Below are positions 41,715 through 53,690 of a stretch of 64,000 bases of DNA, one piece after another. Within the stretch, counting starts at the first letter, position 1. Each line of letters opens with the position of its first letter. Made by a program: the position numbers and the translations under genes. The stretch comes from Aporrectodea caliginosa. Lineage: Eukaryota; Annelida; Clitellata; Crassiclitellata; Lumbricidae. The stretch is taken from the NCBI GenBank assembly GCA_020284085.1, contig JACEVL010000469.1, positions 530,001 through 594,000 of the forward strand. Reading direction: 5' to 3'. A model generated the notes under the pieces. It searched no databases. It had not been told where the DNA came from and worked only from the letters and a program-made list of their open reading frames with translations.

Positions 41715-42660
41715 TTATACACTCACAATGGAGTTACAACACCAAGGTAAGAAAAGTCCACCAAATGGATTAGATAAACCATGGATTTATATACTCACAA
41801 TGGAGTTACAACACCAAGGTAAGAAAAGATCACCAAATGGATTAGATAAACCATGGATTTATATACTCACAATGGAGTTACAACACCAAGGTAAGAAAAG
41901 GTCACCAAATGGATTAGATAAACCATGGATTTATACACTCACAGTGGAGTAACAACACCAAGGTAAGAAAAGGTCACCAAATGGATTAGATAAACCATGA
42001 ATTTATACACTCACAATGGAGTTACAACACCAAGGTAAGAAAAGGTCACCAAATGGATTAGATAAACCATGGATTTATATACTCACAATGGAGTTACAAC
42101 ACCAAGGTAAGAAAAGGTCACCAAATGGATTAGATAAACCATGGATTTATACACTCACAGTGGAGTAACAACACCAAGGTAAGAAAAGGTCACCAAATGG
42201 ATTAGTTAAACCATGGATTTAGACACTCACAGTGGAGTAACAACACCAAGGTAAGAAAAGGTCACCAAATGGATTAGATAAACCATGAATTTATACACTC
42301 ACAATGGAGTAACAACACCAAGGTAAGAAAAGGTCACCAAATGGATTCGATAAACCATGGATTTATACACTCACAGTGGAGTAACAACACCAAGGTAAGA
42401 AAAGGTCACCAAATGGATTAGATAAACCATGGATTTATACACTCACAATGGAGTAACAACACCAAGGTAAGAAAAGGTCACCAAATGGATTAGATAAACC
42501 ATGAATTTATACACTCACAATGGAGTTACAACACCAAGGTAAGAAAAGGTCACCAAATGGATTAGATAAACCATGAATTTATACACTCACAATGGAGTAA
42601 CAACACCAAGGTAAGAAAAGTCCAAGTGGATTAGATCAGCCATGGATTTATACACCCACA
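41715..42660. repeat. 72-bp minisatellite, 13 copies
   Basis: The marker GGAGTTACAACACCAAGGTA (or GGAGTAACAAC...) recurs exactly every 72 bp from 41731 to 42595. Each unit contains CAAGGTAAGAAAAG, which matches a 5' splice-site consensus, and AAACCATGGATTTATA. Because 72 is divisible by three, copies 1-3 form one open frame (41728-41952, 24-residue units MELQHQGKK...). GGAGTAAC variants then introduce stops. Confidence 0.97.
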
Positions 42661-42664
42661 GTGG

Positions 42665-43269
42665 CTTAACATCTCTACAAAATCGACAAAGCAACTAGAC
42701 ATCTAATTCAGACATCCATTCAGTCATCCACAAATCAATCCAATCATACATCGAATACTTTATACTATAACTCTATCTATGTGTCTATGTTTGTCTGATG
42801 ACTCTCATCGTTTTCATATTATGCAAATGTGAAGGTATGTGCCGGAGTAAGTTGGCTGTCCAGGTTGGTTTATTTTGATTTGTTTCATTATACTATGCGA
42901 CTGGCAAGTGGAATGCCTCAAAGGACAGACATCAAACTCAACATCGATGATCTGACCATCCACTATATCTGGGAGCCGTGGCCAAGCACTGGATGAATAC
43001 GCGGCCAAGAATACAATGAAATGATACATATGAGATATGACAAAGACACATGCCGGCTCAGACGTCGCCCGGATTACCAAGGTCCGCGCATACGGCCAGG
43101 GCACTGGGGCCGAATGTGAAAAGTTAGAAAACAGAACACCACCAACATCACGAACATCATCATCAACAACAACAACAACGATGACGGCGACGACGACAAA
43201 GAAGATGCCGACAACAAAAGAACAACTACCGCCGCAACTACCACCTCTACCACCACCACAGTGGACAAC
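42665..43269. other. Spacer before the 43.3-kb LINE fragment
   Basis: No gene recognised. 43140-43260 is an ACC/ACG/ACA-rich low-complexity run that may be part of the LINE 5' region. Confidence 0.5.
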
Positions 43270-44095
43270 ATGAAAACAAGAGAATTCAAGCTTGACAACA
43301 AAGGGATAGGAACATGGAATGTAAGGACTCTGTCATTCACAGGAGCACTCGCCTTAGCGGTCAAAGAATTAGAAAGATACAGGTGGGACATCATAGGACT
43401 CTGTGAAACAAGATAGTGTGGAAAAGGAGAATTCTACCATGATCAGTACAAAGTTATAACATCCGGAAGAGAAGACAACCAATTGCGAGAGGGAGTAGCA
43501 ATGATTCTGAACAGAAAAGCAGCAAAAACAATGATAGGATACCAGTTGATATCACAACGATTAATGTCTGCACGATTTCACACCAAATTTGCAAAGATGA
43601 AAGTCATCCAAGCCTATGCACCGACGTCGGCAGCTACGGAGGAAGAAATTGATGCATTTTATAAACAACTTCAGCAAATAATACACGGAATTCCCAGACA
43701 CAACATAATCGTCATTGCGGGAGATTTGAACGCAAAGGTCGGCAGAGAAAGCGATACCAGGAGAGGCACCATTGGCAAATTCGGATGGGGAGAAATGAAT
43801 GACAGCGGAGAGAAACTCCTGCAGTTCTGTACTACAAACGACTTAAAGTTAATGAACACTTTCTTTCAACAAAAGAAACCACAAAGGAAATGGACATGGA
43901 CATCACCCGATGGAAAGACACATAACCTGATCGACTACATCATAGTAAACAAAAGATGGAGCTCAAATGTTACAAACTGCAGATCATTCGACGTACAAAA
44001 TGGTTCCGATCACAAACTAGTAATTGTCAACTTGAAAATGAGATTAAGGAGAGGAATAAGACCAATAGTGAGGGCTGTTAGACCGAAAATGTAAG
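43270..44095 (+). mobile_element. LINE ORF: apurinic-like endonuclease domain
   Basis: From the ATG at 43270: GIGTWNVRTLSFTGALA and DIIGLCETR, then a TAG where Trp is expected; after that the frame is open for 203 codons. It reads VIQAYAPTSAATEEEI, IVIAGDLNAKVGRES, GDLN being the catalytic GDFN-type motif, then NLIDYIIVNKRWSS and NGSDHKLVIVNL, the SDH motif. All exonuclease-endonuclease-phosphatase landmarks are present. It stops after RAVRPKM with no reverse transcriptase downstream. It could pair in family with 39376-40471, but orientation is opposite. Confidence 0.88.
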
Positions 44096-44184
44096 CGGAT
44101 GGGGACCGGCTGGACAAAAGCACCAAACTTTCTGTGTACTTAGGTTTGGTCATATGGTAATCCGACCACGAGGTCACCCCTCAA

Positions 44185-44720
44185 AAATGCATTTTAACCA
44201 AGATGGCGGCCAATAATGGCGCCAACACAGAAAACAGTATATATCAGGTCATAGGTAAGCTACAAAAACAAACAAAGTATCAAATTTAACATTATCAAGG
44301 TCAAGTAATCGATTTATCGTAGTGGCAATAGTGTCCGAATGTTACTATCCAAGATGGCGTCCAATATGGCCGCCAACACACACAAATATGTATATATCAG
44401 GTCAGAGGTAAGCTACAATAGCAAATGAAGTGTCGAATATAATATTTTCAAGGTCAATGAATCGATTTATCGTAGTGTTAATAGTGTCCGAATGTTACTA
44501 TCCAAGATGGCGGTCAATATGGCCGCTAAAACACAAAAATATGTATATATGAGGTCAGAAGTAAGCTACAATGGCAAATGAAGTGTCGAATATAATATTT
44601 TCAAAATCAAGAAATCGATTTATCGTAGTGGCAATAGTGTCCGATGTTACTATCCAAGATGGCGTCCAATATGGCCGCCAACACACAAAAATAGGTATAT
44701 CTCAGCTCATAAAGCCTGTA
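44185..44720. repeat. ~153-bp tandem repeat, about 3.5 copies, YY1-like word
   Basis: TTACTATCCAAGATGGCG recurs at 44342, 44495 and 44647, with a diverged first copy near 44190. Each unit carries CCAAGATGGCGNCCAAT (YY1-type core AAGATGGCGGC), AGGTAAGCTACAA and ATCGATTTATCGTAGTG. Directly follows the LINE endonuclease fragment. Confidence 0.9.
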
Positions 44721-46012
44721 GATACAGTAGAAAAATACAGCATGCAGTAGAAAAATATTCTCTTGTATAGTGGCTCAACAGTATGTGTGTCTGATCAACT
44801 TACTTAAGATAATAACACAGGCACTTATGAAACATTACAAAAGTCTGCCAGCTACCCGTCTTCCATAATGCAGAGCATAAACATTTACAATAATAGTTCA
44901 CAAGTATTCTGTGCTCTAATTTCACACACGAGATTCTCACTGATTTTACATAGGATCACTGTACTTCCCTTAGATATTAGCAATCATACAACAAGAATCC
45001 ACAAAAAACAAATCAACCACCGGTATTATAAGAAACAGCAAGAAAACAGAGTAAAGTACCAGCTTTCAAGTTAACTTCCACTACACAAACGTCACTAATA
45101 ACAGATGAAGTCACCAGGTGCTGAATGAAAACATGTAAACACCCTGCACTATGTGCTTGAAGAACAATCAACTTCTCTAAAATGCAACCAATCAAACTAC
45201 CCTACTATGTAATTGAAAAACAATCAACTTCCCTACTACCTGATTGAAGAACAATCAACTTCTCTTGGCACATGCAAGTCACAGCTGAGGGCAGCAAGCA
45301 TTGTACTATCCATGATGTACAGGTTCAGTCAGAAGCTAATGATGAAATACCTGTCTGGAATGTAGTTGTTGTAAGAACTCAGAATATATCTGAAAGACTC
45401 AGTTGCAACACTGTACTTCAAACAATTAAATTATTAACAACTTAGGTATGTAAAATGTGAGACTCCTTAACTAACTATTGTCATACTGAGTGAAAGAATG
45501 TAATGTAATAATGACAATTTATGTAATGCCATAGGTAGCGAGCTACTTCTCGGGTGACTTACAACATCAGTTATCAGTGCAAGTGCTAAAAGTGTGCTAA
45601 GAGTTTCAATTGCTGCTTTAAAACAAGAAAAAATTCTCAGACCCTAAACAGCTGATGAAAGGCTGCTCCGTGCCTGTTTAGGCAACAGAAACACTGCCTA
45701 CTATTCAAACAATACCAAAAAAATCAAAAGTCACTGAATGAAGCAGACAATTACACTCATACACATGAAGGTGAACAAATATCACCGTTAACAGGTCATC
45801 TGAGTCAGCTTTACATCCCTAAAGTCCTTGTTAACAAATCAGGTGGATCTGTTTTAATCTAACTTGAAAATGTTCCTTTAAATTAGTCAACTTTATGAAT
45901 TTATAGCTTAAATTTGTATATACTTTTAAAACGGTTTTAAAATAATTTACCCTCTAACATTTTACTATTCACATTTCAGTTTACATTGTTTACAAATGAA
46001 ATTAATGGGTCT
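44721..46012. other. Intergenic sequence
   Basis: No gene recognised. A short local repeat (GAACAATCAACTTC) occurs three times at about 45160-45265. Confidence 0.55.
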
Positions 46013-46725
46013 ACAATAATGCATAAAACGAAAAACAGACCTACACAGGAACACATCATATGCAAATTCTTACATTCATCAGCATACGTTCCATTATTAC
46101 ACATTTCTGACAATTTGACACCCATTATTCGATGCACAAAACAGACTTACTGTTATCAACTAATCAAGTCTGAACAAGTGAAACACCCATTCATTCATTC
46201 AGATCACTTTTTACTGCCTATCCAAGATACTCAGAGGAACTCCGCACAAGGTTTCCTTCAGATCAGCATTTGTGGTTAACCAGGGACTCAGCTTTCATCT
46301 CTTACAAGCATTTGAAAACTGTCCTCTTATGCTGGGATTGGTGGGGAGTGCCTCCGAGTATCCTGGATAGGCAGTAAAAAGTGATCTGAATGAATGAATG
46401 AATGATAATGCATATAACGAAAAACAGACCTACATAGGAACACATCATATGCAAATTCTTACATTCATCAGCATAATTCAGTAGTATACGTTCCATTATT
46501 ACACATTACTGACAATTTGACCCCCATTATTCGATGCGCAAAACAGACTATTACTGTTATCAACTAATCAAGTATGAACAAGTGAAACACCCATTCATTC
46601 AGATCACTTTTTACTGCCTATCCAAGATACTCAATCCCAGCAAAAGAGGACAGTTTTCAAATGCTTGTAAGAGATTACGCAGAGTCCCTGGTTAACCACA
46701 AATGCTGATCTGAAGGAAGGTTATT
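46013..46725. repeat. Direct and inverted local duplication
   Basis: 46013-46240 and 46405-46625 are direct copies (AACGAAAAACAGACCTACA, CACATCATATGCAAATTC, AGATCACTTTTTACTGCC). Between them, 46245-46405 is an inverted copy of 46583-46725 (GGTTAACCAGGGACTC, CTTACAAGCATTTGAAAAC). The result is a direct-inverted-direct arrangement. Confidence 0.85.
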
Positions 46726-47160
46726 CTATGTGGATGGCCCAGCCACTGGAAAGGCACGATGTTGAATCTCTGAAGTGCATGCAAAGGAAACAAGTTCAAT
46801 TCAAGACGCAAAACAAACATTTCTGCGGCCAGCCAAACCTGAGATCGGGGTGCAGCAAAGCTCCTTATGTAGTCAGAAGGCATTCTACAACTGGCACTGC
46901 CAAACCTAGACTAAAATCTTAAATTCAATATGCTGAGATAAAGGAAGCCAAGCATATAATACAAGACATGATAATATGTTGAAAGCCACCAACAAACCTA
47001 GCAGCTGCACACAGCACACATTCAAGGTGCCCAATGTGCCCCAAAGGCAGGCCCATATAGATGGCACTGCAGTATTTAATCCTACTACTGACAAATGTTA
47101 TAACAAGAGCAAGTGCAACATTGGGTGCAAGTGAATAATGATTAATGACCTGCAATTGCC
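46690..47160 (-). mobile_element. LINE reverse transcriptase tail in PLPP-C 3' flank
   Basis: Minus-strand frames read LALVITFVSSRIKYCSAIYM, GLPLGHIGHLECV and AAARFVGGFQHI, then CIICLASFISAY and a tail with PLHALQRFNIVPFQW. This matches the Y/RIDYCN--L-GLP...Q---NAAAR order of CR1/Jockey C-termini. Frameshifted. Confidence 0.7.
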
Positions 47161-47462
47161 ACAGTTGACAAAAACAAGCACAGCATACAGGATTTAGGTG
47201 TTCAGAACAGGCAAGTCCCAGATCAAGGAAAAGAAACTAGCAGCATCTAGACAAACTTAATATTGGCATTTTAACTGTCCATGCACAATAAAACATACTA
47301 AATGCGTTCCATAATGGTACATGAATATGAGTATCTTAGTTTTCGAGGAAACAGACTAATTAAATATAAGAGTTTCATCAGATGCAAAGTGCAGTGAGCA
47401 CTAGGATTTTCGTCAAACCAGAAGACAAGTTTACAAGATCCTTCTGCAAGTTAAATCCACCC

Positions 47463-50400
47463 TCAGACGTCTTGTGGACCTTTGTTGATGGCAGGTACTG
47501 ACTGCTTGAGGTCGAGGTCATTCAGACTGCTTTTGTTCACGACTTTGAACTGACTCGACACATGGATTCCCTGAAAGAGTTAAAAGAATTTGCAAGTAAT
47601 CGTGACAGCTCCTTTATTGCCAATGCCTCAGATTTATCGGGCCTTTCAAAGGCTTTGAACATTCACAAAGTGTGATGACTAGCAGTGGTTCATTTGCCCA
47701 CAAGCTTCACATGACATTCACTGACAACCAGTGGCGTAACCAGAGTCAAAACGGAACCCGGGCAGCAGACCAAATCAAAAAAATCAACATTAATCATAAT
47801 TTTAAGTTGGAAGAATTGTTAGACATGATTTTTATTTATTCGAAAGTGGCAAGTTAGCAAATATTATAACGTTGCTATAATTATAATAATTCACTGACCA
47901 TAGCATTCAACAATCTCAAAATTAAAATTTCTCAATTTCACGATTCAGGGTTGCGGGTATTGCATGCACAACCCGAGCAGAATTAAATGCAACCCGGGCA
48001 CTGCCCGTAATTGCCCGGGCGTGGTTACGCCACTGCTGACAACAGAGATGTATATGGCACTAAGCATTTGGTTTCTCAGCTATATACATATGAAAATCAA
48101 ATGTCCAAGACAAACCTGTAATTTACATTCAACCAAAACATTTCTCAAGATAGTTCATTCATAACTGTATCCAATCAAGTCCATATGCACTGAAGTCCTA
48201 CTTAAGCCAGCCTCAGATTACAATTGATTATTATCTGACATTTGCAGCTGTGGCTGTAGGATAGGATTTGTGGATTTCTTGTCCAGATGACTCAGCAGCA
48301 CACGAATGAACCTTGTAAACAACTTCCCCTAGCATATAAACAGTTCTTCGCCTCATCTCCAGTTGACTTCACCCCAACCTCTGCCTTGCTGTACATGCTG
48401 ATCACCAGCCATGTCTTCTTTTCTTCTCTTCTCCCAATGGTCATTGACTTTGTCATTGTTCAACAATTCTTTGAACATGTATCAATCCAATGAAGACCAA
48501 CTTTAATCAAGATGTGAACTCCACGCATGACTCGACCTTTGTCCCGATCCAGTCACTCTTGCTCACAGTTATCAACACATTGAATTCATTAGTTTGATTT
48601 TACACTTCTTGCACTTCATGCGACTGCAGTACTCAAACTTGATGAACAATCGTCATTTCAGATTGAAGTCACTCAATAGGAACGTTACAAAAAATTCACT
48701 ATGATTTCACCTGGAACTAGATATGTTTTGCATTTCTAACAGATTGTCTCAACTGCTAAATGGATAGCGTGCAACTGAAACATCTTTAAAAAATTCACCT
48801 GCTCAGAACAAAACAATCGATGCCGACCTTTAATACGAAATTCCTTCAACCGAGTCCTAGCTCCTCAAGTTGATGCAGGATATGGTCAGCAGTTTTCCTC
48901 ATAGCCTAACTCAATATTGTTATGCCTTAACCCTTTAACGACGAGTATGTACTAAAATGTATGGGAAACCAATGCAGCTTGTCGTTAAAGGGTTAAGATG
49001 CTGGGATTGCTGGTCTACACATTGATGTTGGTAATTAAATAACCAATTTTTAGAAATATATATATATTTACTTTATCATCTAATTACGAATAAAAAGGAG
49101 ATAATTAAACAAAGAATGTCTGCAGCAAATGGCCTATTTTGGATTCCCCTTCCTTGTCACATTCATCCGCATTTGGCATTACCTTCCCTCTATCCCTCTT
49201 ACAAACATATACACTACAACAGGCCTAAATTAGGTTATCCAGCTGGCCTTGAAGGTCCAATTGTGCTACTGGGTGGGGAAATAACTGCAGCATCCAGCAA
49301 AGGGACCATCCATAAACTTTCCTTAAGTATCTTGTGCCCTCATATGCATGGACTTGTAGCCTAATACATATTGCATAGCATCACAGTATGTGTTCAGTAA
49401 TGGTCCATTTATTGTCAAGTTAATGATACTAACTGTCAGTGCAGCCACAAAAACTCCCAGAAATGCTCCAGCAAGGACGTCACTCCAGTGATGCTTGTAG
49501 TCGCTTACACGAGAAAGACACACATAGATTGCAACGTAGATGAGAACACCCTGGAGAAAATGCCTAAGCAGCTTGCTGCCTTTCCAAGTCATCCGTGACT
49601 GCAGATACAACTAGACAAAAAAATCAATTATATTTGATGCAAATATCATGCACTGCATGTTAAGTGTTTGTAGCTAAAGCTGGATTCTTGAGTACTTTGT
49701 AAGAATCACCCAAAATCACTAAATGCTGATGTATGTATGCACAACAGCTTGTTAACACAAGTCACCATATTTGTGACATTATTTGATTATCCTGCACTTC
49801 AGCTGGGCAATAGCGGGTTACATTATGTATCGCACAAAGCAAACGGCATCAAAATCGGATTACTACTTTGCAAATTATGGCAAATTAACAGGCAACTTGA
49901 ATGCAAGGCACCGAACATACCCCCACACCTCCGCCTATTTCAGCTTCAGCTCAATATCTAGGAAGCGACAAGTGACGGGTTTTGACCCCTGGCGTCACAT
50001 TTGACATAGATCTCAACAATATCCATATGCAATCAATAGCCCAATATATTTTCACAGCCATTCTAAATTCTCTTATTAACACAACTGAATATAAAGCACT
50101 TTGAATATACTCAGCATGTGTGACCAAGATGGCCACACATTTCTCTAGCATGTTGTTTTGATTAAATTGTTGATCACATGCAAATTCTGCTCAGTAATAT
50201 TGATTCATTTCGACTTCTAATGTGACTTAATATGCGTTCGTGGAGTTATCTCTCTATCATCGTCGATACCGAGAGTTGTGGACAGTGTTCAGATGTTTGC
50301 CATCAAAATCTTATGCACCAAAAGGTCCAACAGCGGACTCGACCAGTCTGAGGGTTTCAGGTTAGTAGCTGGACATTGTCAAGCCCCATTTGGAAAGGCC

Positions 50401-52903
50401 TGACTGAACTACGTGAACATCCAGTTAAAGGTATAAATTTAGCGATACTTCAAAGCCTTGTTTCAAAAATTATCAGTATGTTAATTTCTGATTCCCTGAA
50501 ATTTCTCTTTACTCACCACAATAAAGACAGCAACATATGTTGCAAAAGAAGAATGGCCGGATGGAAAAGACATTCTACAAGACAAAATCAGAAACAAACA
50601 ATGATCTCAGGTACAGAAATTTTAAGGTAATGTTATTAAACATAATTTTCATTTAACTAAATGAATCATCATTGCAAATTATGGACTTGTAGTTCATGAA
50701 GGATGTAATTACACGTTATGCAAATTATGAAATTGTAGTTCATGAAGGATGTAATTACACGTTATGCAAATTATGAAATTGTAGTTCATGAAGGATGTAA
50801 TTACACGTTATGCAAATTATGAAATTGTAGTTCATGAAGGATGTAATTACACGTATGACATACACTTAATATTAAACAGGATCTTTGTGAAGTAAACAGA
50901 CGAGATCAGATGCTCCTCACAAACACTTTAAAAGGATCACTCGAATCAGGACTAAAGCAGTGAAACGACAAAAGACCTTTTCAATCCCATCATTTACATT
51001 AGTACTTGTTAACTAATCCCAAAAATCAAGGGCTGAGTAGACACCTGGTGACATGGTACTCCAAGGACAGTCACCTTTCCAAATACTAACCAGGTTCAAA
51101 ATTTTCTGACTTTACTGAACCTGCCCTCAACTTATGCCCAGCAACAAGCATCCATTTTTAAAATGACTTTCACTTAAGAGATGGGATGAAATGAGAGAAA
51201 AGTGGACTGGACTGACAAAGCTTCGGTCAATCTGCAGCTTGAAATCTGCATTTTGCTCTCGACTTCAACGGAGATATTTTCCATAAATTTCTTCACCACA
51301 TGTGGAGCAGTTATCTGGTCCAATGTGTTTTTCATCACCAATCACCTTTTATTATAGCTAAACAAATGTGGTAACCAGACGACTTTAAACACAAAGTTTT
51401 GAATGTTTAGAGACATCAGTAAATATAAAGATGAAGAGAATAACCTCTGACCTGGCATCTTTCAGTTTTGCAATAGCTTTTGTATTATTTTCAACTTTGC
51501 AAACATCATCTTCTATGTAAGCTAAGATTGCATTTGATGGATTTCCAATACTGCAGTTGAGTGCTGCAAAGTCCGGATTGCAGACGGAGAGAAAATGTGG
51601 ACGCAGACGGCCAATTGAGTATTTGCCAATGTTTGTGATTGTCTGCTGAACAGCATATCCAAACAGGAAGATCCCAAACACCTTGTAGACCATCACAAAG
51701 TAGCTTGGCATCGAACAGGAACTTGTCAATCTGTAAGAAGGTGGTGGATTGTCTGACCGTGTCATCAGGTAATAATGGATTCCTTCACTAACGGCAAACT
51801 GAAAATATTACAATAGTGGTTTTATAATTTCATCATTTTCAGTTGAAATAGAATGTGGAATCTTGTGCATTAATCCAGCTGCTAAATAGGCACCAATTTC
51901 TGTAGATGCAGAATAATCGTAGTACATTTATTATGCACCTTCATGGATACCAATCCAATCAACAATAATATTTCATCGTTAACAAACAATTTTAGTAATA
52001 AATTACAGAACTGGTAATAAGCATAACAGGTGACATGGCACAACAAATCAGAAGAGTCTAAACTCTAACTTCTGTTTATTATTGTCTGAACAATGAAACT
52101 GTTTCTTTAACAGCAAAAATTTAAAAATTTGAATTATATTGAGTCTGCATACGAATCACTGCCATACCACAACAAAAGACAGAATGAATCCGACAGCAGT
52201 GAGTGCTGTATTTGTCACTGTATTGTTCTTATAGGGATACATGATGCTTTCGTCATTGCAGAAGAACCCACGGTGGTATGGCTTAGCCACTGCCTGGAGA
52301 ATGATCCATGGAAGGAATACTGAAAACAAATCAAAATAACACCTAATTAATAGCATTAAATAATACCATTGAAAACAATATGTACCTTATAGCACTTCTA
52401 CAGAGATGCACGTCAACTTTTTTTATTTATTTCATTTGACAGATTGATTTCTAACCTCAATGCATTATCTGCAAAATACAGGGAAGAGAATCCATATTTG
52501 ATATAGTACTCTGGATATGAAATTGGTCATCTTTGTTAGGAAGGGAAAACCATGGGATCGAGGGCGAACACCATCATACGTATCAAAGCGTTCCAGTGTT
52601 CATAATGTATTTACAATTGAAACCTCTCCTTGTTCAGTTTCAATCTGCTCATGGCAGCTTAAATATTGATGAAGGACTTATAAGCTCACCTCCTTGACGG
52701 AGGTTAAAGACCTCCGTACAGGCCAAGTACAGGAATTCTACAGAGTAGACACCTAGTGAAACCTACAGAGAAATGAAAATGATTCAAACACGTAACAATA
52801 TCAAACACTACCTGTAAATCAATGAGATAGAATTTAAAAATTTACCACAGAAGACACTCAGAATATCGAGTATTAATTGTCCGACCCACTTCGGGAACGC
52901 CAT
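47463..52903 (-). CDS. PLPP-C: phospholipid phosphatase (LPP/PAP2), complete six-exon gene
   Basis: Exons on the minus strand: 1, 52846-52903; 2, 52168-52319; 3, 51452-51798; 4, 50517-50574; 5, 49434-49610; 6, 47463-47570 (stop). 900 nt, 299 residues (300 if the preceding ATG at 52906 is used). All junctions are GT/AG; exon 5 has the weak donor GTTAGT. C1 KYSIGRLRP (129-137), C2 SFPSGH (188-193), C3 [13 protein letters not shown] (238-250) are intact. Exon 2 has [14 protein letters not shown], closest to vertebrate LPP1-3 in wording. Exon 3 is longer than in A or B because of an insert in the loop after C1 ([12 protein letters not shown], with an NCS glycosylation site). The last exon, [15 protein letters not shown], aligns with PLPP-A GLHL. 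A membrane lipid-phosphate phosphohydrolase is inferred. Confidence 0.92.
47729..48035. mobile_element. hAT-like non-autonomous element in PLPP-C intron 5 (307 bp)
   Basis: Ends CAGTGGCGTAACCA and, inverted, CAGTGGCGTAACCACG, flanked by CTGACAAC on both sides (47721-47728 and 48036-48043). The same 12-bp terminus as 22534-22857, so the same family, but the interior is AT-rich. Confidence 0.9.
48931..48992. mobile_element. 62-bp piggyBac-type mini-element
   Basis: CCCTTTAACGACGAG and, inverted, CCCTTTAACGACAAG (14 of 15), bounded by TTAA at 48927-48930 and 48993-48996. TTAA target sites with CCC...GGG ends are the piggyBac hallmark. In PLPP-C intron 5. Confidence 0.7.
50683..50853. repeat. 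46-bp tandem repeat, ~3.7 copies
   Basis: Near-perfect units containing TTGTAGTTCATGAAGGATGT and ACACGTTATGCAAATTAT (an octamer-like ATGCAAAT), in PLPP-C intron 3. Confidence 0.95.
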
Positions 52904-53067
52904 CATTGCCGGATGTATAGTCACGGAATGACAAACCACCGTCAAATACCAAAGATGGTCCACATCTGACTAAACGCTATTATTATAAGCCAAAGAAATA
53001 ACACGATAAAAATAGAAATTCTACCATGCGTAACCATAGATACGTGCATTACATAGATATGTAATCG

Positions 53068-53690
53068 AAATCGTAATCTCCAAACCTCTAAAGCGCCACT
53101 CGAAAGCCAAGCGCAGGGCACCAGCTTATTCACGAGCGCTGCGTCTAGTCAGAAGGGTTGTCCGAGAGAGCAGTCCGAAGGAGGTCCGACCGTCCGAGTC
53201 CGGTTTCCAGAGGATCAGATCTCGAGGGGTCAGATCGAGTATATATTATAATATATAGAAATTATTATACCGGTAGCTGCTAATTAAGTTGGATATCTCG
53301 ATCGATCCTAAACATCTCAGCGCAACACAATATAATAGCCTACTAACGTCAGAGCGACTAGCTTAATCATAATTAGCCTATGTGGGCGCTACATCAGCCC
53401 AAATCCTCTATAGCGAGGCTGCATGGTTTGTCTGTTCTGGTGCCAGATCAGAATCCGAGGGTACAGCATGCCGAGCATGGTGCTACAGTTGAAATCGTTG
53501 ATGATGGTGGTCGTGTGGTGGTGCGCAGAAGTGGAATCAGAATAGGATGGCTGAAGAGGTGGGTTTTAGTCGTGAGTGGAAGGAAGCAGCGAAGCGGGGG
53601 GGGGGTGAAATTAATTAACAGGCGAGATAGGAGGATGAAACTTTTGGGAGTTCATTCCATAGAGCGACCGGAAATGCCCAACACGATATA
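53068..53690 (-). mobile_element. GATTAC-tailed LINE 3' end upstream of PLPP-C
   Basis: 53068-53235 is the reverse complement of the tail family (TCTCCAAACCTCTAAAGCGC, AAGCGCAGGGCACCAGCTT, CACGAGCGCTGCGTCTAGTC). 53450-53690 has further degraded LINE-like sequence. It lies close to the start of PLPP-C, so any core promoter of that gene is within 52904-53068. Confidence 0.6.

Noticed and set aside
43074..43394. 106-codon minus-strand frame
   Set aside because: Low-complexity Val/Ser-rich antisense of the ACC/ACG-rich run before the LINE endonuclease.
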